Source of the DNA: Lysobacterales bacterium
GTDB lineage: Bacteria; Pseudomonadota; Gammaproteobacteria; Xanthomonadales; SZUA-5
Assembly (NCBI GenBank): GCA_022844135.1
Contig: JALHMG010000010.1
Span: forward strand, 1 to 64,000
Direction: 5' to 3'
Length of the DNA stretch: 64,000 nt
Made by a program: the position numbers and the translations under genes. Shown here in pieces: positions 26,185 to 34,428 of the stretch. Numbering within the stretch: position 1 is the first letter of the stretch; every line of letters begins with the position of its first letter. Below the pieces are notes generated by a model that did no database searches, was not told where the DNA came from, and was given only the letters and a program-made list of their open reading frames with translations.

Positions 26185-26336
26185 ATCCTGGTATCAAAGT
26201 TCTCTGCGGAGACTTGAGATTCGTTCTCGGCAACGCACGACAGAACCTGGCGACTAACGCGTGAGCAAAAACTCACTGGAACTTTTCGCGCCCTGTGCTT
26301 TCCGTTCCGTTTCCCTCCCAAAACGGAATCGCTGCG

Positions 26337-27041
26337 ATGCGCCACATATTGACCCTACTTGCGTTGTCGATGTCGACGTACGCGCTCGCAGACGAAGCGG
26401 CGGTTCGCGCTGCGGTGGCGAAGTTGGCGCCGGCAGCGAAAATCGACTCGATCAAACCAGCGCCCATGGCCGACTGGTCTGAAGTGGCGCTCGGCACGCG
26501 CATTGTCTACGTCAGCAACGACGGCGTGCATTTGATGAACGGCAGTTTGTACGCGGCCGCTGAGCAAAAGGACCTCACCGAGGCCAGCCAAAGCGCGCTG
26601 CGCGCCAGTACCATCAAAAAACTGCCTGACATTGCCAAAATCAGCTTCTCGCCGGCCAAGCCGGATTCGCGCGTGACCGTGTTCACCGCGATCGACTGCG
26701 GCTTCTGCCGCGAACTGCACAAACACATGGACGGCTATCACGAGCGCGGCATCGCCGTGGATTACGTGGTGATCCCGCGCCATCCACCGGGCACGCCGAT
26801 GGACATCGCAACCCGCCAGTTGTACTGCGAAACCGACGCGCAGAATGCCTTTGCCGCCGCGCTGGAAAATCGCATCAAGGACAAGGCCACGTGCGAAGGC
26901 AAGGGATACGATGCCGGCGCCGCGATGGCGCAAACCTTGGGCATTCAAAGTACGCCGACGGTGGTGTTCTCCGATGGCAGCCTGGGAGCCGGTTTCTTGA
27001 CGCCGGAACAAATGGCGGAGCGCGTTGCGGCGGCGCGGTGA
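26337..27041 (+). CDS. dsbC: DsbC-like periplasmic disulfide isomerase
   Basis: The 234-residue protein has a signal peptide (MRHILTLLALSMSTYALA), an N-terminal dimerisation-type domain and a thioredoxin fold with active site C121-G-F-C124 (E. coli DsbC has CGYC). The cis-proline loop is IQSTPTVVFSDG, and a second Cys pair lies in LYCETD and ATCEGKG, as in DsbC. The ATG at 26337 is chosen because an upstream in-frame ATG (26295) would place 14 non-signal residues in front. DsbC shuffles wrong disulfides and is kept reduced by DsbD, which is not in this window. DsbG-type function is the alternative, but length and motif favour DsbC. Confidence 0.85.
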   Translation: MRHILTLLALSMSTYALADEAAVRAAVAKLAPAAKIDSIKPAPMADWSEVALGTRIVYVSNDGVHLMNGSLYAAAEQKDLTEASQSALRASTIKKLPDIAKISFSPAKPDSRVTVFTAIDCGFCRELHKHMDGYHERGIAVDYVVIPRHPPGTPMDIATRQLYCETDAQNAFAAALENRIKDKATCEGKGYDAGAAMAQTLGIQSTPTVVFSDGSLGAGFLTPEQMAERVAAAR

Positions 27042-27114
27042 CTACGCAATCCGTCGCCCGGCGAACTAACGCGCGATTCATCGGGGCCGCGCGCCCAAGT
27101 CACGGTGCGTCATC

Positions 27115-27136
27115 GGGGCGCAGTGCATCGCGCCCC
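27115..27136. repeat. Palindrome between convergent genes
   Basis: GGGGCGC (27115-27121) and GCGCCCC (27130-27136) form a 7-bp stem with an 8-nt loop. It lies between the converging dsbC-like and desaturase-like genes and lacks a T-run. It resembles the GGGCGCGAT-type REP palindrome at 38204-38256, so a shared repeat family is likely. A role in ending transcription is possible. Confidence 0.5.
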
Positions 27137-27146
27137 TGCCAGCGCC

Positions 27147-27923
27147 TCATCGCAGTCCACCGAACGGCCGCTTGAGCATCGCCACAACGCTTTCATCTGC
27201 CACCATTCCGGCAACGCCGAAGCCCTCGCCATCCGGCCGATGACGAAAGCCGCGAAAGCTGCCAAACAGCCGATCCCAGATCGACAGGCAAAATCCGTAA
27301 TTGCTGTTGGTCCGCAGCGCGTCCGGCGCATGGTGCACGCGATGCATCGCCGGAGTAACGATCAGCCGCGCCAAGGCGCGATCGATGCGTTCCGGGAGTT
27401 GTACGTTGGCGTGCGAAAACAGCGCAGTGGCATTGAGCACGATTTCGAAAACCAGCACGGCCAGCGGATCGATCCCGAGCGCAACAACGACGGCCAATTT
27501 GTACGCCATCGACAGCGCGATTTCGATCGGGTGAAAACGTAGCGCGGTACTCGCATCGAGCACCGCATCGGTGTGGTGCACTCGGTGCAAACGCCACAGC
27601 GGAGGCCAGGCATGTGTCGCTCGGTGTTGCCAGTAGATCGCCAGATCGAGTGCGATCAGTGCCAGCAAGAACTCGATCCAGACCGGCGCCGCGATCTGAT
27701 GGAATGCGCCAACATTCTGCTGCGCAGCCCAGGCGGCGCCGCCGATGGCGCCAAGCGGAAGCAGCAAGCGCGTCAGCGCGGTGCCGAGCAGCGCCATCGT
27801 GAGATGTCGACCCGCGCGCGTCCAAAGCGCCGGATTGCGCGCAAAGCCGATCGCGTGCTCGGCGAGCATCAGCGTGAGCCACACGCCGAAGAAGATCGCC
27901 AATCGCCACTGCCAATCGTTCAT
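27147..27923 (-). CDS. Sterol desaturase/fatty acid hydroxylase family membrane protein
   Basis: The 258-residue integral membrane protein has the di-iron histidine boxes of the family: HRATH, HRVHHTD, and HRVHHAPDALRTNSNYG near the C-terminus. The boxes face the cytoplasm between four or five hydrophobic segments. Family members hydroxylate or desaturate lipids using O2. The lipid substrate here is unknown. The ATG at 27923 overlaps the stop of the upstream MFS gene by 4 nt (27920-27923), so the two are probably one transcript, and a joint role in lipid or solute handling at the membrane is possible. Confidence 0.88.
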   Translation of the reverse strand: MNDWQWRLAIFFGVWLTLMLAEHAIGFARNPALWTRAGRHLTMALLGTALTRLLLPLGAIGGAAWAAQQNVGAFHQIAAPVWIEFLLALIALDLAIYWQHRATHAWPPLWRLHRVHHTDAVLDASTALRFHPIEIALSMAYKLAVVVALGIDPLAVLVFEIVLNATALFSHANVQLPERIDRALARLIVTPAMHRVHHAPDALRTNSNYGFCLSIWDRLFGSFRGFRHRPDGEGFGVAGMVADESVVAMLKRPFGGLR

Positions 27924-29245
27924 TGCGCCAGCGCTCGCCCGCGCTCAACGTCGACGCCGCGAACGACGATCAAGCCGAACACAAAGAACACGCCGGTAAA
28001 CAGCATCGCGGCGCGATGGTTGCCGGCGAACAGCCATGTGACCAGCCCATAGCTCACCGGTCCGATGACCGTCGCCAGGCGCACCGCCAGACTCCATAGC
28101 CCGAAGCATTCCGCAACGCGCTCACGCGGAGCCAGATAACCGACCAGCGCCCGGCCCGCGGATTGCGAAGCGCCCATCGCCAAGCCAGCAATGTTCGCCG
28201 CCACCCAGAACAGCGCGCGCTCGGTGGCGAAGAACGCCAGCAGCACCATTCCGAGCCACATCCACAGCGACAGCATCAATGCCCGCCGATGACCGATTCG
28301 ATCCTGCAACCAACCAAAGCCGAAGGCACCAAGCGCGGCGGTGATGTTCACTGCGAAAATCAATTGCAGCGTTGCTGCGGTATCGAAACCCATCGCTTGC
28401 TGCGCGTAGACCGCAGCCAAGGCAACGACCACCGCCACGCCGGCCTGATAGCCCACGATTGCAATCAGCAAACGCCGCAAGTCGGGCCAATCGGCGCTGT
28501 CGGCAAGGGTTTTCATTAAGCGCCCAAAAGCCTGCTCGACGAGGCTTCCCGCACTGGCCTGCGGGGCAGCGTGCTCACGAAGCAGGAGAAAACCAGGCAA
28601 CGCAGCGAGCGCGAAAAAAACCGCCGTGATGGCCATACACACCGGCACAAAATGCGCGGCGCCCAGGCCGCGCGCTTGCGCGAACTGCACGTACCCGATG
28701 CACAACGCCAAGGCCGCGAGTCCGCCGCCGTAACCCAGCGACCAGCCAAAGCCGCTCAAACGACCCAGCGCATGCGGCCGGCCGAGCAGCGGCAACCATG
28801 CTGCGATCAACCCCTCACCCAAACCGAAGCCGATGGCAGATAGCGCCACCAACGCCATGCCGAGCGCGACATCGCCTGGACCTACAAAACACAGGCCGAT
28901 CGTGCCGGCCACGCACGCGATGGTGCTGGCAAAGAGATACGGCCGCTTGCGCCCACGCAAATCTGCGGCAGCCCCGGCCAGGGGCCCGAGAATCATCACT
29001 ACCGCCGCGGCAAACGACACCGCCAGCGTCCACGCGAATGTTGCCCATTGCGCATCGCCAGCCACCGTCGCCACGAAGTACGCGTTGAACACCGCGGTCG
29101 ACACTACCGTGGTGTAGCTCGAATTGGCGAAGTCGTAGAACGCCCAACTCCAGAATTCGCGGCGCCTGACGCCGGGCTGCAGGAGTCCGCGCAATCCGCC
29201 TTCGTTCGAGATTTCCACGCGATGTGCTCTGCCGTTGTGCGTCAT
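27920..29245 (-). CDS. MFS transporter, UMF1/Atg22-like
   Basis: About 440 residues with some 12 hydrophobic segments. The stretch WAFYDFANSSYTTVVSTAVF after a short cytoplasmic tail is characteristic of the UMF1 (vacuole-effluxer Atg22-like) MFS group. LRGRKRPYLFAS between segments 2 and 3 is the MFS loop. The substrate is unknown; Atg22 in yeast exports amino acids. I choose the ATG at 29245 (MTHNGRAHRVEISNEGG); a frame start at 29293 would run through the dispersed TTCACAC repeat. It overlaps the desaturase-like gene downstream by 4 nt. Confidence 0.88.
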   Translation of the reverse strand: MTHNGRAHRVEISNEGGLRGLLQPGVRRREFWSWAFYDFANSSYTTVVSTAVFNAYFVATVAGDAQWATFAWTLAVSFAAAVVMILGPLAGAAADLRGRKRPYLFASTIACVAGTIGLCFVGPGDVALGMALVALSAIGFGLGEGLIAAWLPLLGRPHALGRLSGFGWSLGYGGGLAALALCIGYVQFAQARGLGAAHFVPVCMAITAVFFALAALPGFLLLREHAAPQASAGSLVEQAFGRLMKTLADSADWPDLRRLLIAIVGYQAGVAVVVALAAVYAQQAMGFDTAATLQLIFAVNITAALGAFGFGWLQDRIGHRRALMLSLWMWLGMVLLAFFATERALFWVAANIAGLAMGASQSAGRALVGYLAPRERVAECFGLWSLAVRLATVIGPVSYGLVTWLFAGNHRAAMLFTGVFFVFGLIVVRGVDVERGRALAQ

Positions 29246-29275
29246 CCGCTGAGGATAGAGAGTAAGGCTTTTTGG

Positions 29276-29408
29276 TTCACACGAAGACACCACGACACGA
29301 AGTTATTGCGAATGCCGGACTGCTGTCTAAGCTTCCGAGCATTTCTTGAGGCAGTAGAATGATCTTTGTCTTTCCTCGTGCCCTCGCGCCTTCGTGTCTT
29401 AGTGTGAA
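29276..29408. repeat. Dispersed TTCACACxAAGACAC motif, inverted pair
   Basis: TTCACACGAAGACAC at 29276-29290 is answered in inverted orientation by CTTCGTGTCTTAGTGTGAA at about 29390-29408. A third copy, CCTTGGTGTCTTGGTGTGAA, lies at 23525-23544 at the start of the di-heme oxidoreductase frame. No gene is visible between the arms. This is probably a small dispersed intergenic repeat. Confidence 0.55.
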
Positions 29409-29481
29409 ACGCATCTTGGATGCCGAGCGCACCTAGAGCTACCACTCTGCCGAAGTCGCTGCTATGCTTCGCAGCTCTTTT

Positions 29482-29556
29482 GGGCGCATAGCTCAGCGGT
29501 AGAGCACTACCTTGACATGGTAGGGGTCACAGGTTCGATCCCTGTTGCGCCCACCA
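29482..29556 (+). tRNA. tRNA-Val (GAC)
   Basis: The cloverleaf is complete: acceptor GGGCGCA pairs with TGCGCCC, and an encoded CCA tail ends at 29556. The anticodon stem CTACC/GGTAG closes the loop TTGACAT, so the anticodon is GAC (29514-29516), reading valine GUC/GUU codons. GGTTCGATCC is the T-loop. The stop-like hairpin at 29642 may end its transcript if the tRNA and thrS leader are read together. Confidence 0.95.
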
Positions 29557-29586
29557 AAAGACAGCATGAACAACACGAGGTGGCAC

Positions 29587-29616
29587 ATGAGCACTACGAT
29601 GGTCGCATTCAACTAA
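29587..29616 (+). CDS. Putative thrS leader peptide (MSTTMVAFN)
   Basis: A nine-codon frame reads ATG-AGC-ACT-ACG-ATG-GTC-GCA-TTC-AAC-TAA. It has a good ribosome-binding site (GAGGTG) just upstream and two consecutive threonine codons at positions 3-4. A strong intrinsic terminator lies 26 nt after its stop, and thrS starts 26 nt after that. This is the layout of a ribosome-mediated attenuator responding to charged tRNA-Thr. CGAGG before the leader could pair with CCTCG at about 29629, competing with other structures. No such thrS leader is known to me from E. coli, where thrS is controlled at translation, so the function is inference. Confidence 0.5.
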   Translation: MSTTMVAFN

Positions 29617-29641
29617 TCGTCTGAGCTTCCTCGTTTGCATC

Positions 29642-29664
29642 AAAGGCGCTCGGCGCCTTTTTTT
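29642..29664 (+). terminator. Intrinsic terminator ahead of thrS
   Basis: AAAGGCGC and GCGCCTTT form a perfect 8-bp stem with a TCG loop, followed by more T (TTTT to 29664). It may simply end the tRNA-Val transcript, or act as the attenuator of thrS together with the small leader frame at 29587-29616. Confidence 0.85.
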
Positions 29665-29689
29665 GTGCCTCGTTTTTGGAGATATTCTC

Positions 29690-31621
29690 ATGATCAATGT
29701 GCAACTTCCCGATGGTTCGATCCGCTCCTTCGAGCAGGCAATCACGGTCGGCGGCGTCGCCGCGAGTATCGGTGCGGGCTTGGCGAAAGCCGCGCTCGCC
29801 GGCAAAGTCGATGGCAAACTGGTCGACACCAGCTTTTGCATCGAGCGCGACGCCAGGCTTGAAATCGTCACCGAGAAGCATCCTGACGCATTGGAGATCG
29901 TGCGCCACTCGAGCGCGCATTTGCTTGCGCAAGCGACGCAGCGACTGTTTCCGAACGCGCAAGTGACGATCGGTCCGGTGGTGGACAACGGCTTCTATTA
30001 CGATTTTGCCTTTGAGCGGGCATTCACGCCGGACGACCTGCTGAAGATCGAAGCGGAGATGGCAAAGATCGTCGCCGAGGCGCTCCCAGTGCAACGCAGC
30101 GTCATGGGCAAGGACGATGCGATCCGTTTTTTTAACGACAAGGGCGAGCACTTCAAAGCACAGATCATCGACGACATCATCCCGCCGGGCGAAGAAATCT
30201 CGCTCTATGGTCAGGGCGAATGGGTCGATTTGTGCCGTGGACCGCACGTGCCGAACACGAGCAAACTCGGCGCGTTCAAACTGATGAAAGTGGCCGGCGC
30301 GTACTGGCGCGGCGACTCGAAGAACCAGCAACTGCAGCGCGTTTACGGCACGGCCTGGCTCAACAAGAAAGACTTGCAAGCGTATCTGACGCAGCTCGAA
30401 GAGGCGGAAAAGCGCGATCACCGCAAGCTCGGTAAGCAGCTCGATTTGTTCCACATCCAGGACGAGGCGCCAGGGCTGGTGTTCTGGCATCCCAAGGGTT
30501 GGTCGTTGTGGCAGCAAGTGGAGCAATACATGCGCCGCGTGTACCAGGAAAACGGCTATCAGGAAGTGCGCGGCCCGCAGATTCTGGACCGCACGCTATG
30601 GGAGAAGTCCGGGCATTGGGAAAACTTCAAGGACAACATGTTCACCACGCACTCGGAAAACCGCGATTACGCGGTCAAGCCGATGAACTGTCCAGGGCAC
30701 ATCCAGATCTTCAACCACGGCCTGCATTCGTACCGCGAGTTGCCGTTGCGCTATGGCGAGTTCGGCGCCTGCCATCGCAACGAACCGTCCGGCGCGCTGC
30801 ACGGCATCATGCGCGTGCGCGGCTTTACGCAGGACGACGGTCACATCTTCTGCACCGAAGACCAGATCCAGTCCGAAGTCTCGGCATTCATCGCGCTGTT
30901 GCGCCGCGTGTATCGCGATTTCGGTTTCAACGAGATTCTGTACAAGCTCTCAACGCGCCCCGAAAAGCGCGTGGGTTCCGATGAGATCTGGGACAAAGCC
31001 GAGCTGGCGCTGAAAACAGCGCTCGAGTCCGATGGCATCGAATATCAGCTGCAGCCCGGCGAAGGCGCGTTTTATGGCCCGAAGATCGAATTCACGCTCA
31101 AGGATGCGATCGGCCGATTGTGGCAGTGCGGAACGGTTCAGGTGGACTTTTCGATGCCGGCGCGGCTTGGCGCCGAGTACGTCGCCGAAGACTCATCGCG
31201 GCGCGTACCGGTGATGATCCATCGTGCCATCCTGGGCTCTCTGGAGCGCTTTATCGGCATCTTGATCGAGAACCATTCCGGCGCCTTGCCGACGTGGCTG
31301 GCACCGGTGCAGGCGGTGGTGATGGGCATCACCGATGCTCAGGCGGACTACGTGTCTGACGTAGCGAAAAGCTTGTCAGATCAAGCCTTCCGTGTAAATT
31401 GCGACTTGAGGAATGAGAAGGTCGGCTATAAAATCCGCGAACACACGCTGATGAAGGTTCCTTTCCTCTTGGTCGCAGGGGAGCGCGAAAAAGAGTCTGG
31501 GAGCATTTCTGTCCGCCGTCGAACGGGGGAAGACCTGGGAGTGATGCCGCTTGCGGCACTCGTTGATCTGCTGCGTCGTGAGCTGGACGAGAAAGCCAGC
31601 ACGGTGCCGATAACGCATTGA
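29690..31621 (+). CDS. thrS: Threonyl-tRNA synthetase
   Basis: The 643-residue class II enzyme charges tRNA-Thr in the cytoplasm. Its length matches E. coli ThrRS (642). Order: TGS domain (1-60), editing domain with HSSAHLL near 72, catalytic core with zinc ligand Cys in MNCPGH near 331, motif 2 around [20 protein letters not shown], motif 3 [17 protein letters not shown], and a C-terminal anticodon-binding domain. The ATG at 29690 is chosen because GGAG lies 8 nt upstream; a frame start at 29663 falls in the terminator. It heads the conserved thrS-infC-rpmI-rplT-pheS order and may be attenuated by the upstream leader/terminator. Confidence 0.97.
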   Translation: MINVQLPDGSIRSFEQAITVGGVAASIGAGLAKAALAGKVDGKLVDTSFCIERDARLEIVTEKHPDALEIVRHSSAHLLAQATQRLFPNAQVTIGPVVDNGFYYDFAFERAFTPDDLLKIEAEMAKIVAEALPVQRSVMGKDDAIRFFNDKGEHFKAQIIDDIIPPGEEISLYGQGEWVDLCRGPHVPNTSKLGAFKLMKVAGAYWRGDSKNQQLQRVYGTAWLNKKDLQAYLTQLEEAEKRDHRKLGKQLDLFHIQDEAPGLVFWHPKGWSLWQQVEQYMRRVYQENGYQEVRGPQILDRTLWEKSGHWENFKDNMFTTHSENRDYAVKPMNCPGHIQIFNHGLHSYRELPLRYGEFGACHRNEPSGALHGIMRVRGFTQDDGHIFCTEDQIQSEVSAFIALLRRVYRDFGFNEILYKLSTRPEKRVGSDEIWDKAELALKTALESDGIEYQLQPGEGAFYGPKIEFTLKDAIGRLWQCGTVQVDFSMPARLGAEYVAEDSSRRVPVMIHRAILGSLERFIGILIENHSGALPTWLAPVQAVVMGITDAQADYVSDVAKSLSDQAFRVNCDLRNEKVGYKIREHTLMKVPFLLVAGEREKESGSISVRRRTGEDLGVMPLAALVDLLRRELDEKASTVPITH

Positions 31622-31636
31622 TCGGTAAGTAAAAGT

Positions 31637-31653
31637 AAGGAGTTGCCGCCATA
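31637..31653 (+). promoter_or_regulatory. infC ribosome-binding site and AUA start codon
   Basis: AAGGAG (31637-31642) is followed after 8 nt by ATA (31651-31653), in frame with infC. The next candidate start, TTG at 31660, is 17 nt from the ribosome-binding site and so unlikely. No in-frame ATG is nearby. In E. coli infC starts with AUU, and IF3 represses its own translation by rejecting non-AUG starts; AUA would serve the same purpose. Confidence 0.75.
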
Positions 31654-32181
31654 GCTGTCTTGGAACGCCCCACCCGGAAGAACGAGGAAATTCGTGTCCC
31701 GCAGATTCGTGTCATTGGCCCCGACGGTGAGCAGGTAGGGGTCCTGTCGCGCTTCGATGCTTTGCGCATGGCGCAGGACGCGGAACTGGACTTGGTTGAG
31801 ATCGTGCCCAACGCAGACCCACCGGTTTGCCGCATCATGGATTTCGGCAAGTACAAGTTCGAGCTGCAGAAAAAGGCCAATCTGGCCAAGAAGAAACAAA
31901 AGCAGATCGAAATCAAAGAAATGAAATTCCGGCCGGGCACCGACGACGGCGACTATCAGGTCAAAATGCGCGCGATTCGGCGCTTCCTGGACGAAGGCGA
32001 CAAGGTCAAGATCAACTTGCGCTTTCGCGGTCGCGAACTGGCGCATATCAACATCGGCGACCAGATGTTGAACCGCATCGAAAACGAGTTGAAGGAAGAC
32101 GCGATCATTGAGCAGCGATCGCGGATGGAAGGCCGGGTGATGAGCATGATGCTTGCCCCGAAAAAGAAAGTGCAGGCCTGA
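31651..32181 (+). CDS. infC: Translation initiation factor IF-3
   Basis: About 176 residues if started at the AUA at 31651 ([15 protein letters not shown]); 173 if at TTG 31660. IF3 binds the 30S subunit, prevents premature 50S joining and checks the start codon. The N-domain carries [18 protein letters not shown] and the conserved [19 protein letters not shown] lysine-rich linker ([13 protein letters not shown]) follows, then the C-domain with [14 protein letters not shown]. It lies 29 nt after thrS, as usual. The start codon choice is set by spacing to AAGGAG. Non-canonical starts of infC are widespread and underlie its autoregulation. Confidence 0.96.
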   Translation: MAVLERPTRKNEEIRVPQIRVIGPDGEQVGVLSRFDALRMAQDAELDLVEIVPNADPPVCRIMDFGKYKFELQKKANLAKKKQKQIEIKEMKFRPGTDDGDYQVKMRAIRRFLDEGDKVKINLRFRGRELAHINIGDQMLNRIENELKEDAIIEQRSRMEGRVMSMMLAPKKKVQA

Positions 32182-32384
32182 TCGCCTGCCGCCGGCGTCG
32201 GATGACGACGGCTGGTGAGCGAAGTTCGTGTTTGACTTCGCTTGCTCCCCCGCCTCGCGTTTGCGCGACGCGGGACCGAAGGCTCATCGCTGAGCCGATT
32301 GCTGACTGGGGGTATGGATCAGGAAAGCATCCGTACACGGATCACCTCCAGCAGCCACCAAAGAGAGTAAAGGGACTTAACGCA
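32182..32384 (+). promoter_or_regulatory. Structured infC-rpmI spacer, possible L20 control region
   Basis: The 203-nt spacer can fold several hairpins: GCGAAGT/ACTTCGC (32219-32241), GGCTCA/TGAGCC with a TCGC loop (32281-32296), and ATCCGT/CGGAT (32329-32342). None has a T-run. In E. coli the rpmI-rplT messenger is repressed by L20 binding to a pseudoknot upstream of rpmI. The spacer is placed for a similar role, but I cannot identify the exact L20 site by eye. Confidence 0.45.
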
Positions 32385-32582
32385 ATGCCAAAGATGAAGA
32401 CCAACCGGGCGGCGGCCAAGCGCTTCCGCAAAACCGGCTCGGGCAAGTTCAAGTGCGGACACGCCTTCAAGAGCCACATCCTCACCAAGAAGTCGACCAA
32501 GCGCAAACGTAACCTGCGCGGCCCCAACCATGTGCGCAAAGAAGACGCCGGTCGCGTCGCGCGCATGCTGCCGTACGCGTAA
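32385..32582 (+). CDS. rpmI: Ribosomal protein bL35
   Basis: The 65-residue basic protein is a component of the 50S subunit. It begins [20 protein letters not shown] and contains the family's [16 protein letters not shown]. The full length is normal. The ATG at 32385 is used, preceded by AAAGGGA. A longer frame reaches 32202 but that part runs through the structured spacer and is not protein-like. rplT follows after 12 nt, so the two are surely co-translated. Confidence 0.97.
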   Translation: MPKMKTNRAAAKRFRKTGSGKFKCGHAFKSHILTKKSTKRKRNLRGPNHVRKEDAGRVARMLPYA

Positions 32583-32594
32583 GGAGACGACACC

Positions 32595-32951
32595 ATGGCA
32601 CGAGTCAAAAGAGGTGTTACGGCGCGCCGTCGCCACAAGAAACTGCTGTCGCGCGCGAAGGGCTATTACAACGCCCGCCGCAAGGTATATCGCGTCGCCA
32701 AGCAAGCGGTCACCAAGGCGCTGCAATATGCGTACATCGGCCGCAAGCGCAAAAAGCGCGACTACCGCTCATTGTGGATCGTCCGCATCAACGCTGCTGC
32801 GCGTTTGTGCGGTCTGTCCTACAGCCGCTTGATCAATGGCCTGTCCAAAGCCGGCATCAAGATCGACCGCAAAGTTCTGGCCGATCTCGCCGTGCACGAC
32901 ATGACCGCGTTCACTGCCGTTGCCGAACAGGCGAAGGCGAAGCTGGCATAA
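32595..32951 (+). CDS. rplT: Ribosomal protein bL20
   Basis: The 118-residue protein binds 23S rRNA early in 50S assembly and in several bacteria represses the rpmI-rplT messenger. It begins [18 protein letters not shown], and the long basic N-terminal helix ([16 protein letters not shown]) is followed by the globular part with [18 protein letters not shown] and [10 protein letters not shown]. Length is as expected. AAGGAG stands just before the ATG, right after the rpmI stop. Confidence 0.97.
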   Translation: MARVKRGVTARRRHKKLLSRAKGYYNARRKVYRVAKQAVTKALQYAYIGRKRKKRDYRSLWIVRINAAARLCGLSYSRLINGLSKAGIKIDRKVLADLAVHDMTAFTAVAEQAKAKLA

Positions 32952-33025
32952 GAGCGGTTGTTGGTTGTTGGTTATTGGCTGTTGGAGTGAAGCAACGGCT
33001 GATAATCGGAACCTGAAGTAGTCGC

Positions 33026-33051
33026 AAACGGCGGGGCTTGCCCCGCCGTTT
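33026..33051 (+). terminator. Terminator after rplT
   Basis: AAACGGCGGGGC and GCCCCGCCGTTT form a perfect 12-bp stem with a TT loop, followed by GTGTTTGTG. The T-tract is weak, but the stem is long. It would separate infC-rpmI-rplT from pheS, which then needs its own promoter in 33052-33264. The rest of that 313-bp gap shows no gene. Confidence 0.65.
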
Positions 33052-33264
33052 GTGTTTGTGCGAGTCACGCCTAAAGGCTCGCGGCCAAACGCTTACCTCG
33101 ACTGCCTGGGCAGGCGAGGTCAGCGCGAAGCACCGGGCGAGGGTGGCGCCGCCGCTGCGAAACACGCCGTAGCTGCTGCTCCATCCTTACCTCAACCCTC
33201 TCTCGGCCAAGCGGGAGAGCGGGTCTGGTCAACCATCGGATCAACTCCTGAGTTCACAGCAAGC

Positions 33265-34257
33265 ATGAACCTCGATTCTCTCGCCACCGACGCTCTCGTA
33301 CGCATCAGTGCTGCCGCAGACGTCGCCACCATCGAACAACTGCGCATCGAACTGCTCGGCAAGAGCGGCGCGATTACGGCGCAATTGAAAGCCCTTGGCG
33401 GCATGGATCCGGAAGCGCGCAAAGCGCGTGGGGCCGAGGTCAATGCATTGCGCGATCGGATTACGCTGGCGCTCACCGAACGGCGCGCGCTGCTTGAAGC
33501 CAGGGCGCTCGATGAGCGGCTGCAAAAAGAACGCATCGATGTCACGATGCCGGGGCGGCAAATCGGCGTTGGCGCAATCCATCCGATCACGCGCACCATG
33601 GAGCGCATCGTCGGCATCTTCGAGCGCCTCGGATATGCGGTGGCCGAAGGCCCGGAGATCGAAAGCGACTGGTTCAACTTCGAAGCGCTGAACTTTCCGC
33701 CGGATCATCCGGCGCGCACCATGCACGACACTTTCTATTTCCCCGATGGCCGCCTGCTGCGCACGCACACCTCGCCCGTGCAAATCCGCGTCATGCAATC
33801 GCAGAAGCCACCCATTCGCGTCGTGATGCCGGGCAAGGTCTATCGCAGCGATTCGGATCAGACGCACTCGCCGATGTTCCATCAGGTCGAGGGCCTGGTC
33901 GTCGGCGAAGACGTCAATTTCGCCGACCTCAAGGGCACGCTGCTGAACTTCGTGCGCGCGTTTTTCGAGCGCGAACCGAAGCTGCTGTTTCGCCCGTCGT
34001 ACTTTCCGTTTACCGAACCGTCGGCCGATGTATTGATGGCCTGGGAACTGCCCGATGGCAGCGAGCGTTGGCTGGAAGTGCTCGGCTGCGGCATGGTGCA
34101 CCCGAACGTGCTGCGTAATTGCGGTATCGACCCGGAGCGCTACACCGGTTTCGCCTTTGGCCTGGGCGTTGAGCGCTTTGCGATGCTGCGCTACGGCGTG
34201 ACCGATTTGCGCGCCTTCTTCGAAAACGATCTGCGGTTCTTGCAGCAGTTCGCCTGA
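33265..34257 (+). CDS. pheS: Phenylalanyl-tRNA synthetase alpha subunit
   Basis: The 330-residue alpha subunit carries the class II catalytic core. Seen are the N-terminal coiled coil, motif 1 around [31 protein letters not shown], motif 2 with [20 protein letters not shown], and motif 3 [18 protein letters not shown]. The start is the ATG at 33265 ([15 protein letters not shown]); the frame extends upstream to 33052 but that stretch is low-quality. The ribosome-binding site is poor. The enzyme is an alpha2-beta2 tetramer and needs PheT, yet no pheT follows: palindromic repeats and an unrelated gene come next. pheT must lie elsewhere in the genome. Confidence 0.96.
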   Translation: MNLDSLATDALVRISAAADVATIEQLRIELLGKSGAITAQLKALGGMDPEARKARGAEVNALRDRITLALTERRALLEARALDERLQKERIDVTMPGRQIGVGAIHPITRTMERIVGIFERLGYAVAEGPEIESDWFNFEALNFPPDHPARTMHDTFYFPDGRLLRTHTSPVQIRVMQSQKPPIRVVMPGKVYRSDSDQTHSPMFHQVEGLVVGEDVNFADLKGTLLNFVRAFFEREPKLLFRPSYFPFTEPSADVLMAWELPDGSERWLEVLGCGMVHPNVLRNCGIDPERYTGFAFGLGVERFAMLRYGVTDLRAFFENDLRFLQQFA

Positions 34258-34281
34258 AAGCGGTTGCGGTTTTTTTGGCAC

Positions 34282-34341
34282 GCGGACCCATGGTCCGCAA
34301 CTCGCGCTTTCGCATCCGCCACGAGCGGACCATGGGTCCGC
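34282..34341. repeat. Two GCGGACC-type palindromes after pheS
   Basis: GCGGACCCATGGTCCGC (34282-34298, loop CAT) and GCGGACCATGGGTCCGC (34325-34341, loop ATG, followed by GTACCA) belong to the same family as the four-unit array at 22014-22149. They lie where pheT would normally begin. A T-run (seven T at about 34270) precedes them. Confidence 0.8.
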
Positions 34342-34428
34342 GTACCAGAAGCCGCGGACACACGCTTCCGAAATCCGCGCCTTAGCCGCCATGTACAATG
34401 CGCGTCCCAAGCCCCGGATCGCGCGCCC

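Noticed and set aside
25170-26345. 391-codon minus-strand frame over the SDR gene
   Set aside because: Ser/Ala-rich shadow of the SDR coding sequence.
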